A stretch of DNA of 64,000 nt from Streptomyces cupreus (GTDB taxonomy: Bacteria > Actinomycetota > Actinomycetes > Streptomycetales > Streptomycetaceae): positions 1 to 64,000 of the forward strand of contig NZ_JACMSF010000048.1 in assembly GCF_014257025.1 (NCBI RefSeq), read 5' to 3'. The translations under genes and the position numbers were made by a program. This document shows positions 35,046 through 43,951 of the stretch, one piece after another. Each line of letters starts with the position of its first letter. The first letter of the stretch is position 1. Under the pieces are notes generated by a model. It saw nothing but the letters and a program-made list of their open reading frames with translations, was not told the origin of the DNA and did not search any database.

Positions 35046-36791
35046 ATGGGTGGTTTTCTTGGCGCATTACGGCGTCGCATGGAGGCGGCGGATCCCAGCC
35101 GTGATGCCTTCGGCTTCGTCGGCGCCGAGTCAACCCCGCGCCGTGACGGAGGGTCGGGATCGGCGGTCCGGACCCTGACGTACGGCGAACTCGACCGCCA
35201 GGCACGGCAGTTGGCAGCCTGGGTCCAGTCGCGGGGCGGGGCGGGACAGCGCGTCCTGCTGCCGAGCTGCGAGGGACCGCTGCAGATCGCCGCGTTGCTC
35301 GGCTGCTTCTACGCCGGGGCCACCGCGGTGCCCTGTCCGTCCCCGCTGGACGGCGGGCGCAATGTGCGCCGGCTGACCGCCATCGCCAAGGACGCCGATG
35401 TGGGCCTCGCCCTTGCCGACTCCGCGGTGGCGGCCGAGCTGTCCCGGCTCTTCGCGGGCAGCGACCTGGTCTGCCTCGCGGCGGACCGGGCGGCCCTGCC
35501 GGACCCGGAGGACTGGCGGCCGACCGTGTCGGCCGAGGACGACATCGCTCTCATCCAGTACACGTCCGGCTCCGTGACCCAGGTGAAGGGCGTCCTGATC
35601 AGCCAGCGGAACCTGCTGGCAGGACAGGAGGCCATCACCCGGGCGCTCGGGACCGACGAGCACTCGGTGATCGGCGGCTGGCTGCCGCCGTACCACGACA
35701 TGGGCCTGGTGGGGCAGTTGCTGCACCCGCTCCACCTCGGCGCCCGAGGCGTGCTCATGCCCGCCACCACCTTCGCCGCGCGGCCGCTCAGCTGGCTGCG
35801 GATGATCCAGAGGTACGGCGTCACCGTGTCCGGAGGCCCGGACTACGCGTACGACATGTGCGTTCGGGAGGCGACGGACGAGGAGGTCGGGCGGCTCGAC
35901 CTGTCCTCCTGGAAGGTCGCCGTCAACGGCGCCGAACCCGTACGGGAGGCCACCATGGCAGCCTTCGCCGAGCGGTTCGCCCCGGCCCGGTTCCGGCCCG
36001 AGGCGTTCTACCCGGCGTACGGGCTCGCCGAGGCGACCCTGCTGGTGACCGGCGGCACCCCGGGGCAGCGGCCCGTGGAGCGCGCGGCGGACCCCGCCGC
36101 ACTCGCCGCCGGCCGGATGACCGCGCCGCGCGGCGGCTCCCGCAGCCGGACCCTGGTCGGGGTCGGACGGCCCTGCGGGGTGGAGATACGTATCGTCGAC
36201 CCGGAGACCCGGCAGGTGCTGGAGCCGGGGCGGGTGGGCGAGATATGGATCCGGGGCGAGAGCGTCGCCCTGGGTTACTGGCGGCGCCGAGCCGAGACCG
36301 AGGAGTGTTTCGGAGCGGTCACGTCCGCTCATGACGGATCGTTTTTGCGTAGCGGCGACCTGGGAGCCGTGGACGAACACGGCGAGCTGTTCGTGATCGG
36401 GCGGCTCAAGGAAGGTGTCGTCGTCAACGGGGTCGATGTCGCGCCGGAGGACATCGAGACCTCGGTCCAGGGCCTCAACCCCTTGTTCGGGGTGACCGCG
36501 GCCGTCACCACGGGGCCGGAACGCGACCGGCTCATCGTGATCCAGGAAGTGCGCGAGAACGGCCTCCTCGACGGTGAACTGCCGTCGCTCGTCGAGGCCG
36601 TACAGACCCATCTCGACGGGGAGTTCGGGATCCCCGACGCCGTCATCCTGCTCGTCCGGCCGGGCGTGGTACGGCGCACCACCAGTGGCAAGCTCCAGCG
36701 CTCGGCCATGCGCGGGCTGCTGCGGAGCGGCGGGATCCGACCGCTGTATCCGCGAGTACCCGTGTTCCAGGCCGACTTGAGTCCGAGTTGA
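35046..36791 (+). CDS. Fatty acyl-AMP ligase (FAAL)
   Basis: 581 residues. QYTSGSVTQVKGVLIS is the A3 region, WLPPYHDMGLVGQLL and GPDYAYDMC are FAAL-type (compare SAPNFAYDLC), and LVRRTTSGK-like VVRRTTSGKLQRSAM is the A10 end. FAALs load acyl groups from the AMP ester directly to an ACP. A likely partner is the ACP at 40618. It lies upstream of the SARP gene in the same direction. Codon 8 is TTA (35067), so translation could be limited by bldA. Confidence 0.88.
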   Translation: MGGFLGALRRRMEAADPSRDAFGFVGAESTPRRDGGSGSAVRTLTYGELDRQARQLAAWVQSRGGAGQRVLLPSCEGPLQIAALLGCFYAGATAVPCPSPLDGGRNVRRLTAIAKDADVGLALADSAVAAELSRLFAGSDLVCLAADRAALPDPEDWRPTVSAEDDIALIQYTSGSVTQVKGVLISQRNLLAGQEAITRALGTDEHSVIGGWLPPYHDMGLVGQLLHPLHLGARGVLMPATTFAARPLSWLRMIQRYGVTVSGGPDYAYDMCVREATDEEVGRLDLSSWKVAVNGAEPVREATMAAFAERFAPARFRPEAFYPAYGLAEATLLVTGGTPGQRPVERAADPAALAAGRMTAPRGGSRSRTLVGVGRPCGVEIRIVDPETRQVLEPGRVGEIWIRGESVALGYWRRRAETEECFGAVTSAHDGSFLRSGDLGAVDEHGELFVIGRLKEGVVVNGVDVAPEDIETSVQGLNPLFGVTAAVTTGPERDRLIVIQEVRENGLLDGELPSLVEAVQTHLDGEFGIPDAVILLVRPGVVRRTTSGKLQRSAMRGLLRSGGIRPLYPRVPVFQADLSPS

Positions 36792-36898
36792 GTTCATATC
36801 CAGGCTCTCACCGGACCATCGCGTGACCATCACATCACCGAGCGGAACCCATGCTGCGGAACCGCAGTAGCGGAGTGCAGGCAACAGAGAGGATGCCG

Positions 36899-37729
36899 AT
36901 GGACATCGAAGTGCTCGGCGCATGCAGAGTGATGCAGACCGGCAAGTCTGTGGTGCCTTCCGCGGTCAAGCCACGCAAGGTTCTCGCAGTACTGGCCCTC
37001 AACCCTGACCGTCCCGTCTCTGTCGGGATGCTGGTGGAGGAGGTCTGGGGTGAGACCCCACCGCCCAGCGTCGCAACGACCCTGCAGACGTACATACTTC
37101 AACTACGGAACCTTATCACCTCCGCCATCGGAGGCCCATCGCCTGATATGCCTTTGGGCGCGAAAAGCGTGCTCGTGACCCAGCCCGGGGGGTATCTGCT
37201 CGACACCCAGGGCGGTTCTGTCGACGTCCGGGAGTACGAGCGGCTCTCCGGCGGCGGTCATCGGGCCCTGGAGAAGGGGGACTACGAGGCGGCGGCGGAC
37301 CTGTTCCGCAAGGCTCTGTCGCTGTGGCGCGGTCCCGCGCTCGCCGACGTGGAGTGCGGGCGGGTGCTGGATGTCGAGGTGACCCGCCTCGAGGAGTCCC
37401 GGATGGGCATACTGTGCCGCCGGATCGAGGCGGACCTGCTCCTCGGGCGCCACCACGAGATCATCGGCGAGCTGTTCGGGCTCGCGGCGCGGCACCCGCT
37501 GCACGAGGGCATCCACCTGCAGTTGATGCTCGCGCTGTACCGGGCCGGGCGGCGCACCACGGCGCTGGAGGTCTACCAGCGGCTGCGGGACGTGCTCGCC
37601 GGGGAGCTCGGGCTCGATCCGAGCTATGAACTGCAGTCGCTCCAGGGGGCGTTGCTCGACTCCTCCTCCGAACTACGGCTGGACCAGCCGCTCTCGCTCT
37701 TCAGAGTGCGAGCGCCGGGCCGGTACTGA
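36899..37729 (+). CDS. SARP-family transcriptional activator
   Basis: 276 residues. The N-terminal winged-helix DNA-binding domain (about 1-95) starts MDIEVLGACRV and contains KPRKVLAVLALNPDRPVSVGMLVEEVWGE-type sequence; the bacterial transcriptional activation (BTAD) domain follows (about 100-245, EYERLSGGGHRALEKGD, ALYRAGRRTTALEVYQRLR). ATG 36899 has AGAGAGG six bases upstream; ATGs at 36893 and 36851 are less well placed. It is the only pathway regulator seen and probably binds the 11-bp direct repeats before several operons. The next gene starts 7 bases after its stop. Confidence 0.93.
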   Translation: MDIEVLGACRVMQTGKSVVPSAVKPRKVLAVLALNPDRPVSVGMLVEEVWGETPPPSVATTLQTYILQLRNLITSAIGGPSPDMPLGAKSVLVTQPGGYLLDTQGGSVDVREYERLSGGGHRALEKGDYEAAADLFRKALSLWRGPALADVECGRVLDVEVTRLEESRMGILCRRIEADLLLGRHHEIIGELFGLAARHPLHEGIHLQLMLALYRAGRRTTALEVYQRLRDVLAGELGLDPSYELQSLQGALLDSSSELRLDQPLSLFRVRAPGRY

Positions 37730-37736
37730 CGCACCG

Positions 37737-38747
37737 GTGCCGCCGGTCGCGCTGCTCCTGCCCGGCGCGGGAGCTCAGTACCCCGCCATGGCCTATGGCC
37801 TGTACCGGTACGAGCCCGCCTTCACCACGGCGATGGACACGGTGTTGGAGATGTTGGGCTCGGCCGGGGAACGGTTGTACCGACTGTGGTCCTCCGGTGA
37901 GCGGTTGCGCACCGTGGCCGAGGTGCATCCCCTGCTGTTCGCGGTCTGCCACGCGCTCAGCGAGACGGTTCGGGATCGAGGGCTGCGCCCCGGTGCGGTC
38001 CTCGGCCAAAGTGTCGGCGAGCTGGTGGCCGCTGTCCAGACGGGGGTGCTGCCGTTGTCGGACGCGGTGCGTCTGGTCGCCGTGCAGGCCGACGCCCTGG
38101 CCGAGGCGCCGGCGGGCGGGGCGCTCGCGGTCGCGGCGGCGCCGCCCGCGGTGACGTCCTTCCTGCGGGGCGGGGCGGTGGTCGCCGCGTCCAACGGGCC
38201 CGGGCAGACCGTGGTGTCCGGGTCGGAGTTCGCGCTCGCGGCCACCCGGCGGGCGCTGGAGGTCGCCGGGTTGACGTGGATGCGGGTGCAGGTGCCCGCG
38301 GGGCTGCACGGACCGCTGGTCGCGGAGGCGTGCCGGGAGACGTTGCCGGCGTTTCAGGCGTCCGTGTTCGCCGTTCCGCATACGCCTTTGCTGTCCGGGA
38401 CCGCGGGTGGCCGGCCCGAGCCCGAGCGGGCGGTCGATCCCGAGTTCTGGGCGCTGCAGCCGTCCCGGCCGGTGCTGCTGGACGCGGCGCTCGGTCAACT
38501 CGCCACCGTGGGCGCGCTGTTGTGCGCCGAGGTGGGACCCGGCCATGGGCTCGCGGTGCAGGCCCGGCGGCACGGCCACCGGGCGGTGTCGCTGCTCGAC
38601 GGATGTGTCGGCGCGCCGCACGAGGAGCGGGAGCGGCTGCGGCAGGCCCTCGACTGTCTGGTGCTCGGGGATCCCGAGGAACGGACGGCCGATACGCCGA
38701 GCGCGAGGGTGGCGTGGTTACGGCCGCCGGGCGGGGGGTCCGTATAG
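37737..38747 (+). CDS. Discrete acyltransferase (FabD/AT family)
   Basis: 336 residues from GTG 37737. LLPGAGAQYPAMA is the AT start, GQSVGE holds the nucleophile Ser, and the His expected in the HAFH position is present as GLH (VPAGLHGPL). Because that motif is neither HAFH nor YASH, extender choice is uncertain. A stand-alone AT next to a PKS protein that carries a dead AT domain suggests it loads that module in trans. It could also be an acyl hydrolase or serve the discrete ACPs. A TTA codon lies near the 3' end (38718). Confidence 0.82.
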   Translation: MPPVALLLPGAGAQYPAMAYGLYRYEPAFTTAMDTVLEMLGSAGERLYRLWSSGERLRTVAEVHPLLFAVCHALSETVRDRGLRPGAVLGQSVGELVAAVQTGVLPLSDAVRLVAVQADALAEAPAGGALAVAAAPPAVTSFLRGGAVVAASNGPGQTVVSGSEFALAATRRALEVAGLTWMRVQVPAGLHGPLVAEACRETLPAFQASVFAVPHTPLLSGTAGGRPEPERAVDPEFWALQPSRPVLLDAALGQLATVGALLCAEVGPGHGLAVQARRHGHRAVSLLDGCVGAPHEERERLRQALDCLVLGDPEERTADTPSARVAWLRPPGGGSV

Positions 38748-38926
38748 GTCCTGCCGTCCGGGCGCGCCGCGGTGAACTGGGCATATGCCGTCACATAGGC
38801 ACTTGGTGCGGTCCACCAGGGCTTGAGCGGTGCGGCGGAGGCTTGGTTCGTTCTCGTGCGGGTGGGTGCGACAGCCGGTCGTACGGGGACGGATCGGACC
38901 CTACGGACCGCGAGGAGTGACACCCG

Positions 38927-40600
38927 GTGGAGCGATCTGTGCGTGCGACCACGGCCGAGGCGCGGCTCCGGAGCCGTACGGACGAACTGGAGCGCGTGCT
39001 CGCTCCGTTACCGACCGGTGCGCTCGCCGGCGAGTCGCTCGCGCGGGCCGAAAGGCTGCTGGACGACTGCCAGTTCGGCGCCGAGTTCGTGCCGGTGGAG
39101 TTCGGGGGCCGGCTGGAGCGGATCGACGGGCTTGGGCGGGTGGTGCGGCCCGCTTGCCGGCGGGATCTCTCGCTCGGCTTCGGATACGGGCTCAACTGCT
39201 ACTTCGCCTCCACTCCCGTGTGGGTCGCCGGTGACCTGGCGCAGCGTGAATGGACCGCTGCCCTGTTGCTGGGCGGTGGCCGGATGGCCGTCGCCCGCCC
39301 CGCCGTCGCGCACGCCAACGACTTCGTGCGCGACGAGTTCGCGCTCGTCAAGGACGACGGCCGGCGGCGCCTGGACGGAGCCAAGACCGCCGTACTGAAC
39401 TACGCCCGGGCCCGCGGCCTCACCGTCATCGCCAGCGCCGAGGACGGCACGCACGAAGTCCTGCTGATCGACCGCGAGATCCTGCCCGAGGGCGCCCTGC
39501 GCATCCTCCACCGGTATCGCACGGTGGGCCTGGACGGCTGCGAGTTCGGCGGCCTTGAGTTCGCCGGCTGCCCCGTGCCGGACGAGGCCGTGGTGGGCGA
39601 GGCGGGCCAGGGCATGGGCCTGGCCGTCCGCTGCTCGGTCGTCACCCGCGCCCTGCTGCCCTCGGCGCTGATCGCCGCCGCCGACACCGTGCTGCGCACG
39701 GCCATCCGGTTCGCCGTCGAGACCCGCGGCGAGGACCCCTACGGTCCGCTCAGGTCGCCGTACGGACGTGAGGTGCTGACCGGCGCCCTGCTGGACCTGC
39801 TGATCAGCGACAGCATCGCGCTCGCGGCCGCGCGCGGCATCCATCTGCTGCCCGACCGGGTGAGCGCCTGCGCCGCGGCCGCCGCCTACACCGTGCCCAA
39901 GCTCCTCCAGGACTCCGCGCACGATCTGTCCACCGTGCTGGGCGAGGCGTACTTCGACGCCAAGGGCCGCTACGGCGCCTTCGGCCGGATGGTGCGCGAC
40001 CTGCCGCTGCTGGCCCAGGGCCACGCGGGCACCGCCGCCCGTCAGGCCATGCTGGTCGCCCAACTCCCGCAGCTGGCCCGCGAGTCCTGGCTGGTGGACG
40101 ACGAGCCGCCGGCCGCGCTGCTGCGCCCCTGGGAGGATCTGCCGCCCGCCGATCTCGCCGCGCTGACGCCCGCGGGCAGCTCCGACCCCATCGTCCCGGT
40201 GCTGAGCGCCTGCGCCGGACTCGGCGGCGAACTGGGCGAGCTGGTCACCGCCTTCCTCGGTGAACTGCGCAAACTGCGCGGACGGTTCGCGAAGATCACC
40301 CCCGGCGACGGCCTCTCCACCCCGGACACCCTGGCCCTCACCGACCGCTACGCGCTGGTCTGCGCCGCAGCGGCCAGCCTCGGCGTCTGGCGCGAGCACC
40401 GCGACGCCCGGCCCGGGACCTTCCTCGCCGACCCGGCGTGGATCACCGGGGCGCTGCACCGGCTGGGCGCCCTGCTGGGACTCGACATACCGAAGGCCCC
40501 GCAGGAGGACGTCGAGCGGCGTCTGTTCGACGCGGTCCTCGAACGTTACGAGCAGAGGCGCTCCTACGACCTGTACGAGACGACCCTCGCAGAGTCCTGA
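38927..40600 (+). CDS. Large acyl-CoA dehydrogenase-family protein
   Basis: 557 residues, longer than ordinary acyl-CoA dehydrogenases (~390) and similar in size to those paired with FAAL and ACP genes in lipopeptide clusters. Middle-domain features include VARPAVAHANDFVRDE and LDGCEFGGLEF; the helical C-terminal region follows. GTG 38927 follows GGAG. It lies directly before an ACP gene (17-base gap). Likely role, by inference: alpha,beta-desaturation of an acyl-ACP loaded by the acyl-AMP ligase. TTA at codon 28 (39008). Confidence 0.8.
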   Translation: MERSVRATTAEARLRSRTDELERVLAPLPTGALAGESLARAERLLDDCQFGAEFVPVEFGGRLERIDGLGRVVRPACRRDLSLGFGYGLNCYFASTPVWVAGDLAQREWTAALLLGGGRMAVARPAVAHANDFVRDEFALVKDDGRRRLDGAKTAVLNYARARGLTVIASAEDGTHEVLLIDREILPEGALRILHRYRTVGLDGCEFGGLEFAGCPVPDEAVVGEAGQGMGLAVRCSVVTRALLPSALIAAADTVLRTAIRFAVETRGEDPYGPLRSPYGREVLTGALLDLLISDSIALAAARGIHLLPDRVSACAAAAAYTVPKLLQDSAHDLSTVLGEAYFDAKGRYGAFGRMVRDLPLLAQGHAGTAARQAMLVAQLPQLARESWLVDDEPPAALLRPWEDLPPADLAALTPAGSSDPIVPVLSACAGLGGELGELVTAFLGELRKLRGRFAKITPGDGLSTPDTLALTDRYALVCAAAASLGVWREHRDARPGTFLADPAWITGALHRLGALLGLDIPKAPQEDVERRLFDAVLERYEQRRSYDLYETTLAES

Positions 40601-40617
40601 CCGGAAGGAAACGGCTC

Positions 40618-40929
40618 ATGAGCGCGCACGCCGACGACACACACGCCGACAACACACACGCCGACAACCAGTCCGGCGACCTGATCTCCGCGGTGGTCCA
40701 GGCGGTGCGGCGGGTCATCGACGACCCGGTGGCCGAGGTGGGCACGGACTCCCTGCTGCGCGAGGACCTGGGCTTCGACTCGGTTCTCATCATGCAGCTG
40801 AAGTACCGCGTCGAGCAGGCCGTCCCGGAGCTCGGTGAACTCTCCCTGCCCGACATGGTCGACAGCATGACTTCCGTGGGTTCCCTGGTCGCCTACCTGC
40901 GCGACCGTCTGGTGAAGGCGGCTGTCTGA
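40618..40929 (+). CDS. Acyl carrier protein
   Basis: 103 residues. Phosphopantetheine serine in GFDSVLIMQLKYRVE. The N-terminus has a low-complexity, repeat-derived stretch (ADDTHADNTHADN) encoded by short CACACGCCGACAA-type repeats. It differs from the aromatic-type ACPs. Its position after the acyl-CoA dehydrogenase suggests it carries the acyl group made by the FAAL. The stop overlaps the PPTase start (TGATG). Confidence 0.9.
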   Translation: MSAHADDTHADNTHADNQSGDLISAVVQAVRRVIDDPVAEVGTDSLLREDLGFDSVLIMQLKYRVEQAVPELGELSLPDMVDSMTSVGSLVAYLRDRLVKAAV

Positions 40930-41747
40930 TGGCCGCTCCCACCGCCGGAGCCCCCGTGCTCGTGTCCGGTCCCGAGGGCCAGTGGGACGAGGTGCTGCGG
41001 CCACTGGCCGCGCGCGGCACCGTCGTGACCTACGGCAGAGTCGCCGACTGGCTTCCCGAGGAGACTGAAGAAAGGGTTCTGCGCCCGCTGCTCGGCCCCC
41101 GTGACTGGGGCCGCTTCCAGCGGCTGAGCCATCGCCGGGTACGGGAGGGCTTCCTCGCCTCCCGGCTGCTGCTGAAGCACACCGCGGCCCGGGTGCTGGC
41201 CAGCAGCCCCGAGTCGGTGGACCTGGCGTACAAGCCGGGCGGCCGGCCCTACCTGCGCGGCTGCGACCAGATCGACATCAGCCTCAGCCACACCGAGGAG
41301 GTCATGGTCGTCGGGGTCACCCGGCGCGGCCTGCTCGGCGTCGACGTGGAGCGCGCCGAGCGCCCCATGGTGGGCACCGGTGTGGAGTTCCAGGCCTGCA
41401 CGCCGCACGAGCGCGAGCTGCTGGAATCGCTGCCCGAACGGACCCGCAACAGCGCCCTGGTCCGGCTCTGGACGCTCAAGGAGGCGTACAGCAAGGCCAT
41501 CGGCCAGGGGCTGCGCTTCCGGTTCACCGAGTTCGGCTTCACGCTCGACGACGCGCGTATCCGCCTCCAGCGGCCGGACGGCTCCCCGGGCACCGGCCCG
41601 GAGTGGAGCTTCGGCACCTACGCCCTGGAGTCCGACTACGTGGTGAGCGCCGCCCTGCGCGACGAGGGCTTCGGCGCCGCGGCGGACACGGCCGCCGACA
41701 CCACGCTGGACCAGAGCCTGCTCGGCGTGCTCCTCGGCCGGCTCTGA
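40929..41747 (+). CDS. Sfp-type 4'-phosphopantetheinyl transferase
   Basis: 272 residues. The two signature motifs are present: GVDVERAE at about 137 (metal-binding Asp and Glu) and WTLKEAYSKAIGQGL at about 180. It attaches phosphopantetheine to carrier proteins from CoA. Overlap with the upstream ACP (TGATG) indicates translational coupling. At least ten carrier domains in the window could be its substrates. Confidence 0.93.
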   Translation: MAAPTAGAPVLVSGPEGQWDEVLRPLAARGTVVTYGRVADWLPEETEERVLRPLLGPRDWGRFQRLSHRRVREGFLASRLLLKHTAARVLASSPESVDLAYKPGGRPYLRGCDQIDISLSHTEEVMVVGVTRRGLLGVDVERAERPMVGTGVEFQACTPHERELLESLPERTRNSALVRLWTLKEAYSKAIGQGLRFRFTEFGFTLDDARIRLQRPDGSPGTGPEWSFGTYALESDYVVSAALRDEGFGAAADTAADTTLDQSLLGVLLGRL

Positions 41748-41825
41748 GCCGCCGGCCCCCTTCGTTCCACCCCTCTTCCGACCTTCCTCTCGCTGTACCG
41801 GTTCCCACACCTCCAGGAGGCACCC

Positions 41826-42098
41826 ATGGCCATGTCCGAATCCCCCGACCGCTTCACCCTCGCCGATCTGCTCCGGCTGCTGAGCGAGAGCGCCGGCATC
41901 CCCGAGGGCATCGACCTGGAGGCGGAGGACGTCGTCGACACGCCCTTCTACCGGCTCGGCTACGACTCGCTCGCGCTGCTCCAGGTCACCGGCCGGCTCA
42001 AGCGGGAGTACGGGCTGCTGCTGCCCGACACGATCGTCGCCGACGCCCCGACCCCCCGGGCCCTGCTCACCGTCATCGCGCACGCGCGTGCCGCCTGA
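41826..42098 (+). CDS. Second aromatic-type acyl carrier protein
   Basis: 90 residues with CCAGGAGGCACCC before the ATG. The serine motif GYDSLALLQVTGRLKREYG is of the type II aromatic PKS subfamily and resembles the minimal PKS ACP (NYDSLAVLQTTGKIEREYG), with equal length. It lies about 20 kb from the minimal PKS, after the PPTase. It may be a dedicated starter or shuttle carrier for the KSalpha/CLF pair. Confidence 0.92.
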   Translation: MAMSESPDRFTLADLLRLLSESAGIPEGIDLEAEDVVDTPFYRLGYDSLALLQVTGRLKREYGLLLPDTIVADAPTPRALLTVIAHARAA

Positions 42099-42128
42099 CG
42101 ACCCGCGCGGCGGGCGCCGAAAACGGTG

Positions 42129-42179
42129 CCGGCCGCGTACCTTCCCGGAGATTCCGGAGAAGGTACGCGGCCGGTTTTT
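42129..42179 (+). terminator. Strong intrinsic terminator
   Basis: CCGGCCGCGTACCTTC ... GAAGGTACGCGGCCGG followed by TTTTT: perfect 16-bp arms. It ends the FAAL-to-ACP run of genes and also lies before the stop of the converging halogenase gene. Confidence 0.9.
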
Positions 42180-42226
42180 GCGCTCCAGCTCTGCCGCTCT
42201 CCCGGCTGGGGGAGGGCCGGGGTCGA

Positions 42227-43570
42227 TCAGAAGCTGGGCGCGGCGGTGGGGGACCTCAGCTGACCCAGGTACGGGTGCCACAGGTGGGTCGGGTCGCTCT
42301 CCACGGCCTCGATGATCTCCCACATCGCGGAGAGCGCCTTCGGCTCCTCGTCGTCGTAGACGTCGCCCTGGAGCATCTTGAGGATGTCCAGACGGTAGCG
42401 GTCGTCCTGGACGAAGGCGGTGAACAGGATGTTGAGGCGGTAGTAGGCCTCGATGAAGCGGTGCCAGTAGCCCACCGCCTTGCGGAGCTTGTTCTCGTAG
42501 GCGGCGAAGCGCTCATGCTTGAAGTCGCCGGCCTCGGCGGCGGCGATGATGTCCTTCGCCGCGAGCCGGGCGCTGTTGAGCGCGACGGAGACACCGGAGG
42601 AGAAGATCGGGTCCACGAAGCGGGCGGCGTCGCCGATGAGGACGTAGTTGTCGCCGGCGATCTGCTTCATGCCGTAGCTGTAGTCGCCCTCGGTCTTCAT
42701 GGGCTTGACCTGCTTGCAGTTCTTCAGCACGTCGAGCAGCTCGGGGCGGGAGGCCACGGTCTCCCAGAAGTACTTCTCGCGGTCGCCGCCGTACTCCTGG
42801 AACCGCTTCTTCTGGCTGACGACACCGATCGAGGTGATGGTGTCGGTGATCGGGATCTGCCACACCCAGGTGTCGATCACCGGGAGGAAGTGGATGAAGA
42901 TGTAGTCGGCCTGGTCCTTGTTGACGGCGAGGGCCTTGCGGTCCAGGCCGTCGAACCACGTGTGGACGGCGTACTGGTTGAAGACCGGGTCCGGGATCTT
43001 GGTCTTGAGCTGGTTGCCCAGACGGGTCTGCCGGCCACTCGCGTCGACGACCATCTTCACCGGGATGTGCGTCGACGAGGAGCCGACCTTCACCTCCACG
43101 ACCGGCAGTTCGCCGTCGAAGTCGACCTTGCCGACCCGGACGCCCTGGAACACCTTGGCGCCCAGCTCCTCGGCGTGCTTGAGGAGGATGTGGTCGAACT
43201 TGCTGCGGTCGACGTGGAAGGTGTGGTCGCGGTCCACGCCGTCCTGGTCGCGCTCGCTGAACAGGACCTCGGCGGCACGGAAGTCGTGGTTCAGACCGCG
43301 GAAACCGTTGTGGTTGATGTCGCGGTCCTCGGCGGAGGTCCAGGCGGCACCGAACTTCTTCGGGAAGCCGGCGGCCTCGACCTTGTCCATGGCCCCTATC
43401 TCCAGGAGCACCGGGGTGGTGGCCGGGACCAGGGACTCGCCGACGTGCTCACGAGGAAAGTTCTCCGCCTCGAACACGGCCACGGACAGCCCGGCCTTGG
43501 CCAGGTACGAGGCCACGGTCGATCCCGCGGGGCCGCCGCCGATGACTGCGACGTCGAATTGTGCGTCCAC
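42227..43570 (-). CDS. FAD-dependent halogenase (phenol/carrier-bound type)
   Basis: 447 residues from GTG 43570 (AAGGAAGAG upstream). The FAD site is GGGPAGST (11-18), FPREHVGES holds the GES motif next to the halogenase lysine region, and WVWQIP (about 233) matches the halogenase signature WxWxIP. IGDAARFVDPIFSSGV is typical of the phenol/pyrrole halogenase branch. It is the last gene of an operon thioesterase-carrier protein-halogenase, which suggests it acts on a carrier-bound substrate. A reduced-flavin supplier is not visible. Confidence 0.92.
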   Translation of the reverse strand: MDAQFDVAVIGGGPAGSTVASYLAKAGLSVAVFEAENFPREHVGESLVPATTPVLLEIGAMDKVEAAGFPKKFGAAWTSAEDRDINHNGFRGLNHDFRAAEVLFSERDQDGVDRDHTFHVDRSKFDHILLKHAEELGAKVFQGVRVGKVDFDGELPVVEVKVGSSSTHIPVKMVVDASGRQTRLGNQLKTKIPDPVFNQYAVHTWFDGLDRKALAVNKDQADYIFIHFLPVIDTWVWQIPITDTITSIGVVSQKKRFQEYGGDREKYFWETVASRPELLDVLKNCKQVKPMKTEGDYSYGMKQIAGDNYVLIGDAARFVDPIFSSGVSVALNSARLAAKDIIAAAEAGDFKHERFAAYENKLRKAVGYWHRFIEAYYRLNILFTAFVQDDRYRLDILKMLQGDVYDDEEPKALSAMWEIIEAVESDPTHLWHPYLGQLRSPTAAPSF

Positions 43571-43595
43571 GATGCTCTCTCTTCCTTCGGTCGGT

Positions 43596-43871
43596 TCAGG
43601 CAGCGGGCTGCGGGGCCAGGGAATGGACCATGTCCGTGATGGCCGCCAGGTTCGCGAAGTTCCGGCCGGTGATGTGGGTCGGGGGCACGACGACCCCCAG
43701 CTCGGTACGGATGAACGAGAGCAGGAGGGAGGTGTTCATGGAGGTGAGGACGCTCCACTCCAGCAGCGGGGTGTCGTCCGTCAGCTCCGAAACCTCGCTC
43801 TCGCCGAGGAACTGCTGCTCGATGTACTCGCTGATCCTCTGACGGATCTCTTCATGGGACAGCGCCGCCAC
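43596..43871 (-). CDS. Atypical acyl/peptidyl carrier protein
   Basis: 91 residues from GTG 43871 (AGGAGG five bases upstream). The phosphopantetheine site is unusual: VLTSMNTSLLLSFIR replaces the DSL core, so Ser in LTSMN is the probable attachment residue. The rest (VPPTHITGRNFANLAAI) resembles stand-alone carriers that hold small amino- or aryl-acyl groups. It sits 25 bases before the halogenase and after a thioesterase, so it is a good candidate for carrying the halogenation substrate. No adenylation enzyme is in this operon. Confidence 0.8.
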   Translation of the reverse strand: MAALSHEEIRQRISEYIEQQFLGESEVSELTDDTPLLEWSVLTSMNTSLLLSFIRTELGVVVPPTHITGRNFANLAAITDMVHSLAPQPAA

Positions 43872-43951
43872 TGGGGCCTCCTGTTGGTCTCGGGCTTGGG
43901 CGTGGGGGGAGAGCCGTACAGCCGGTGATGCTGGGTGTTCGCGGTTGAGGT

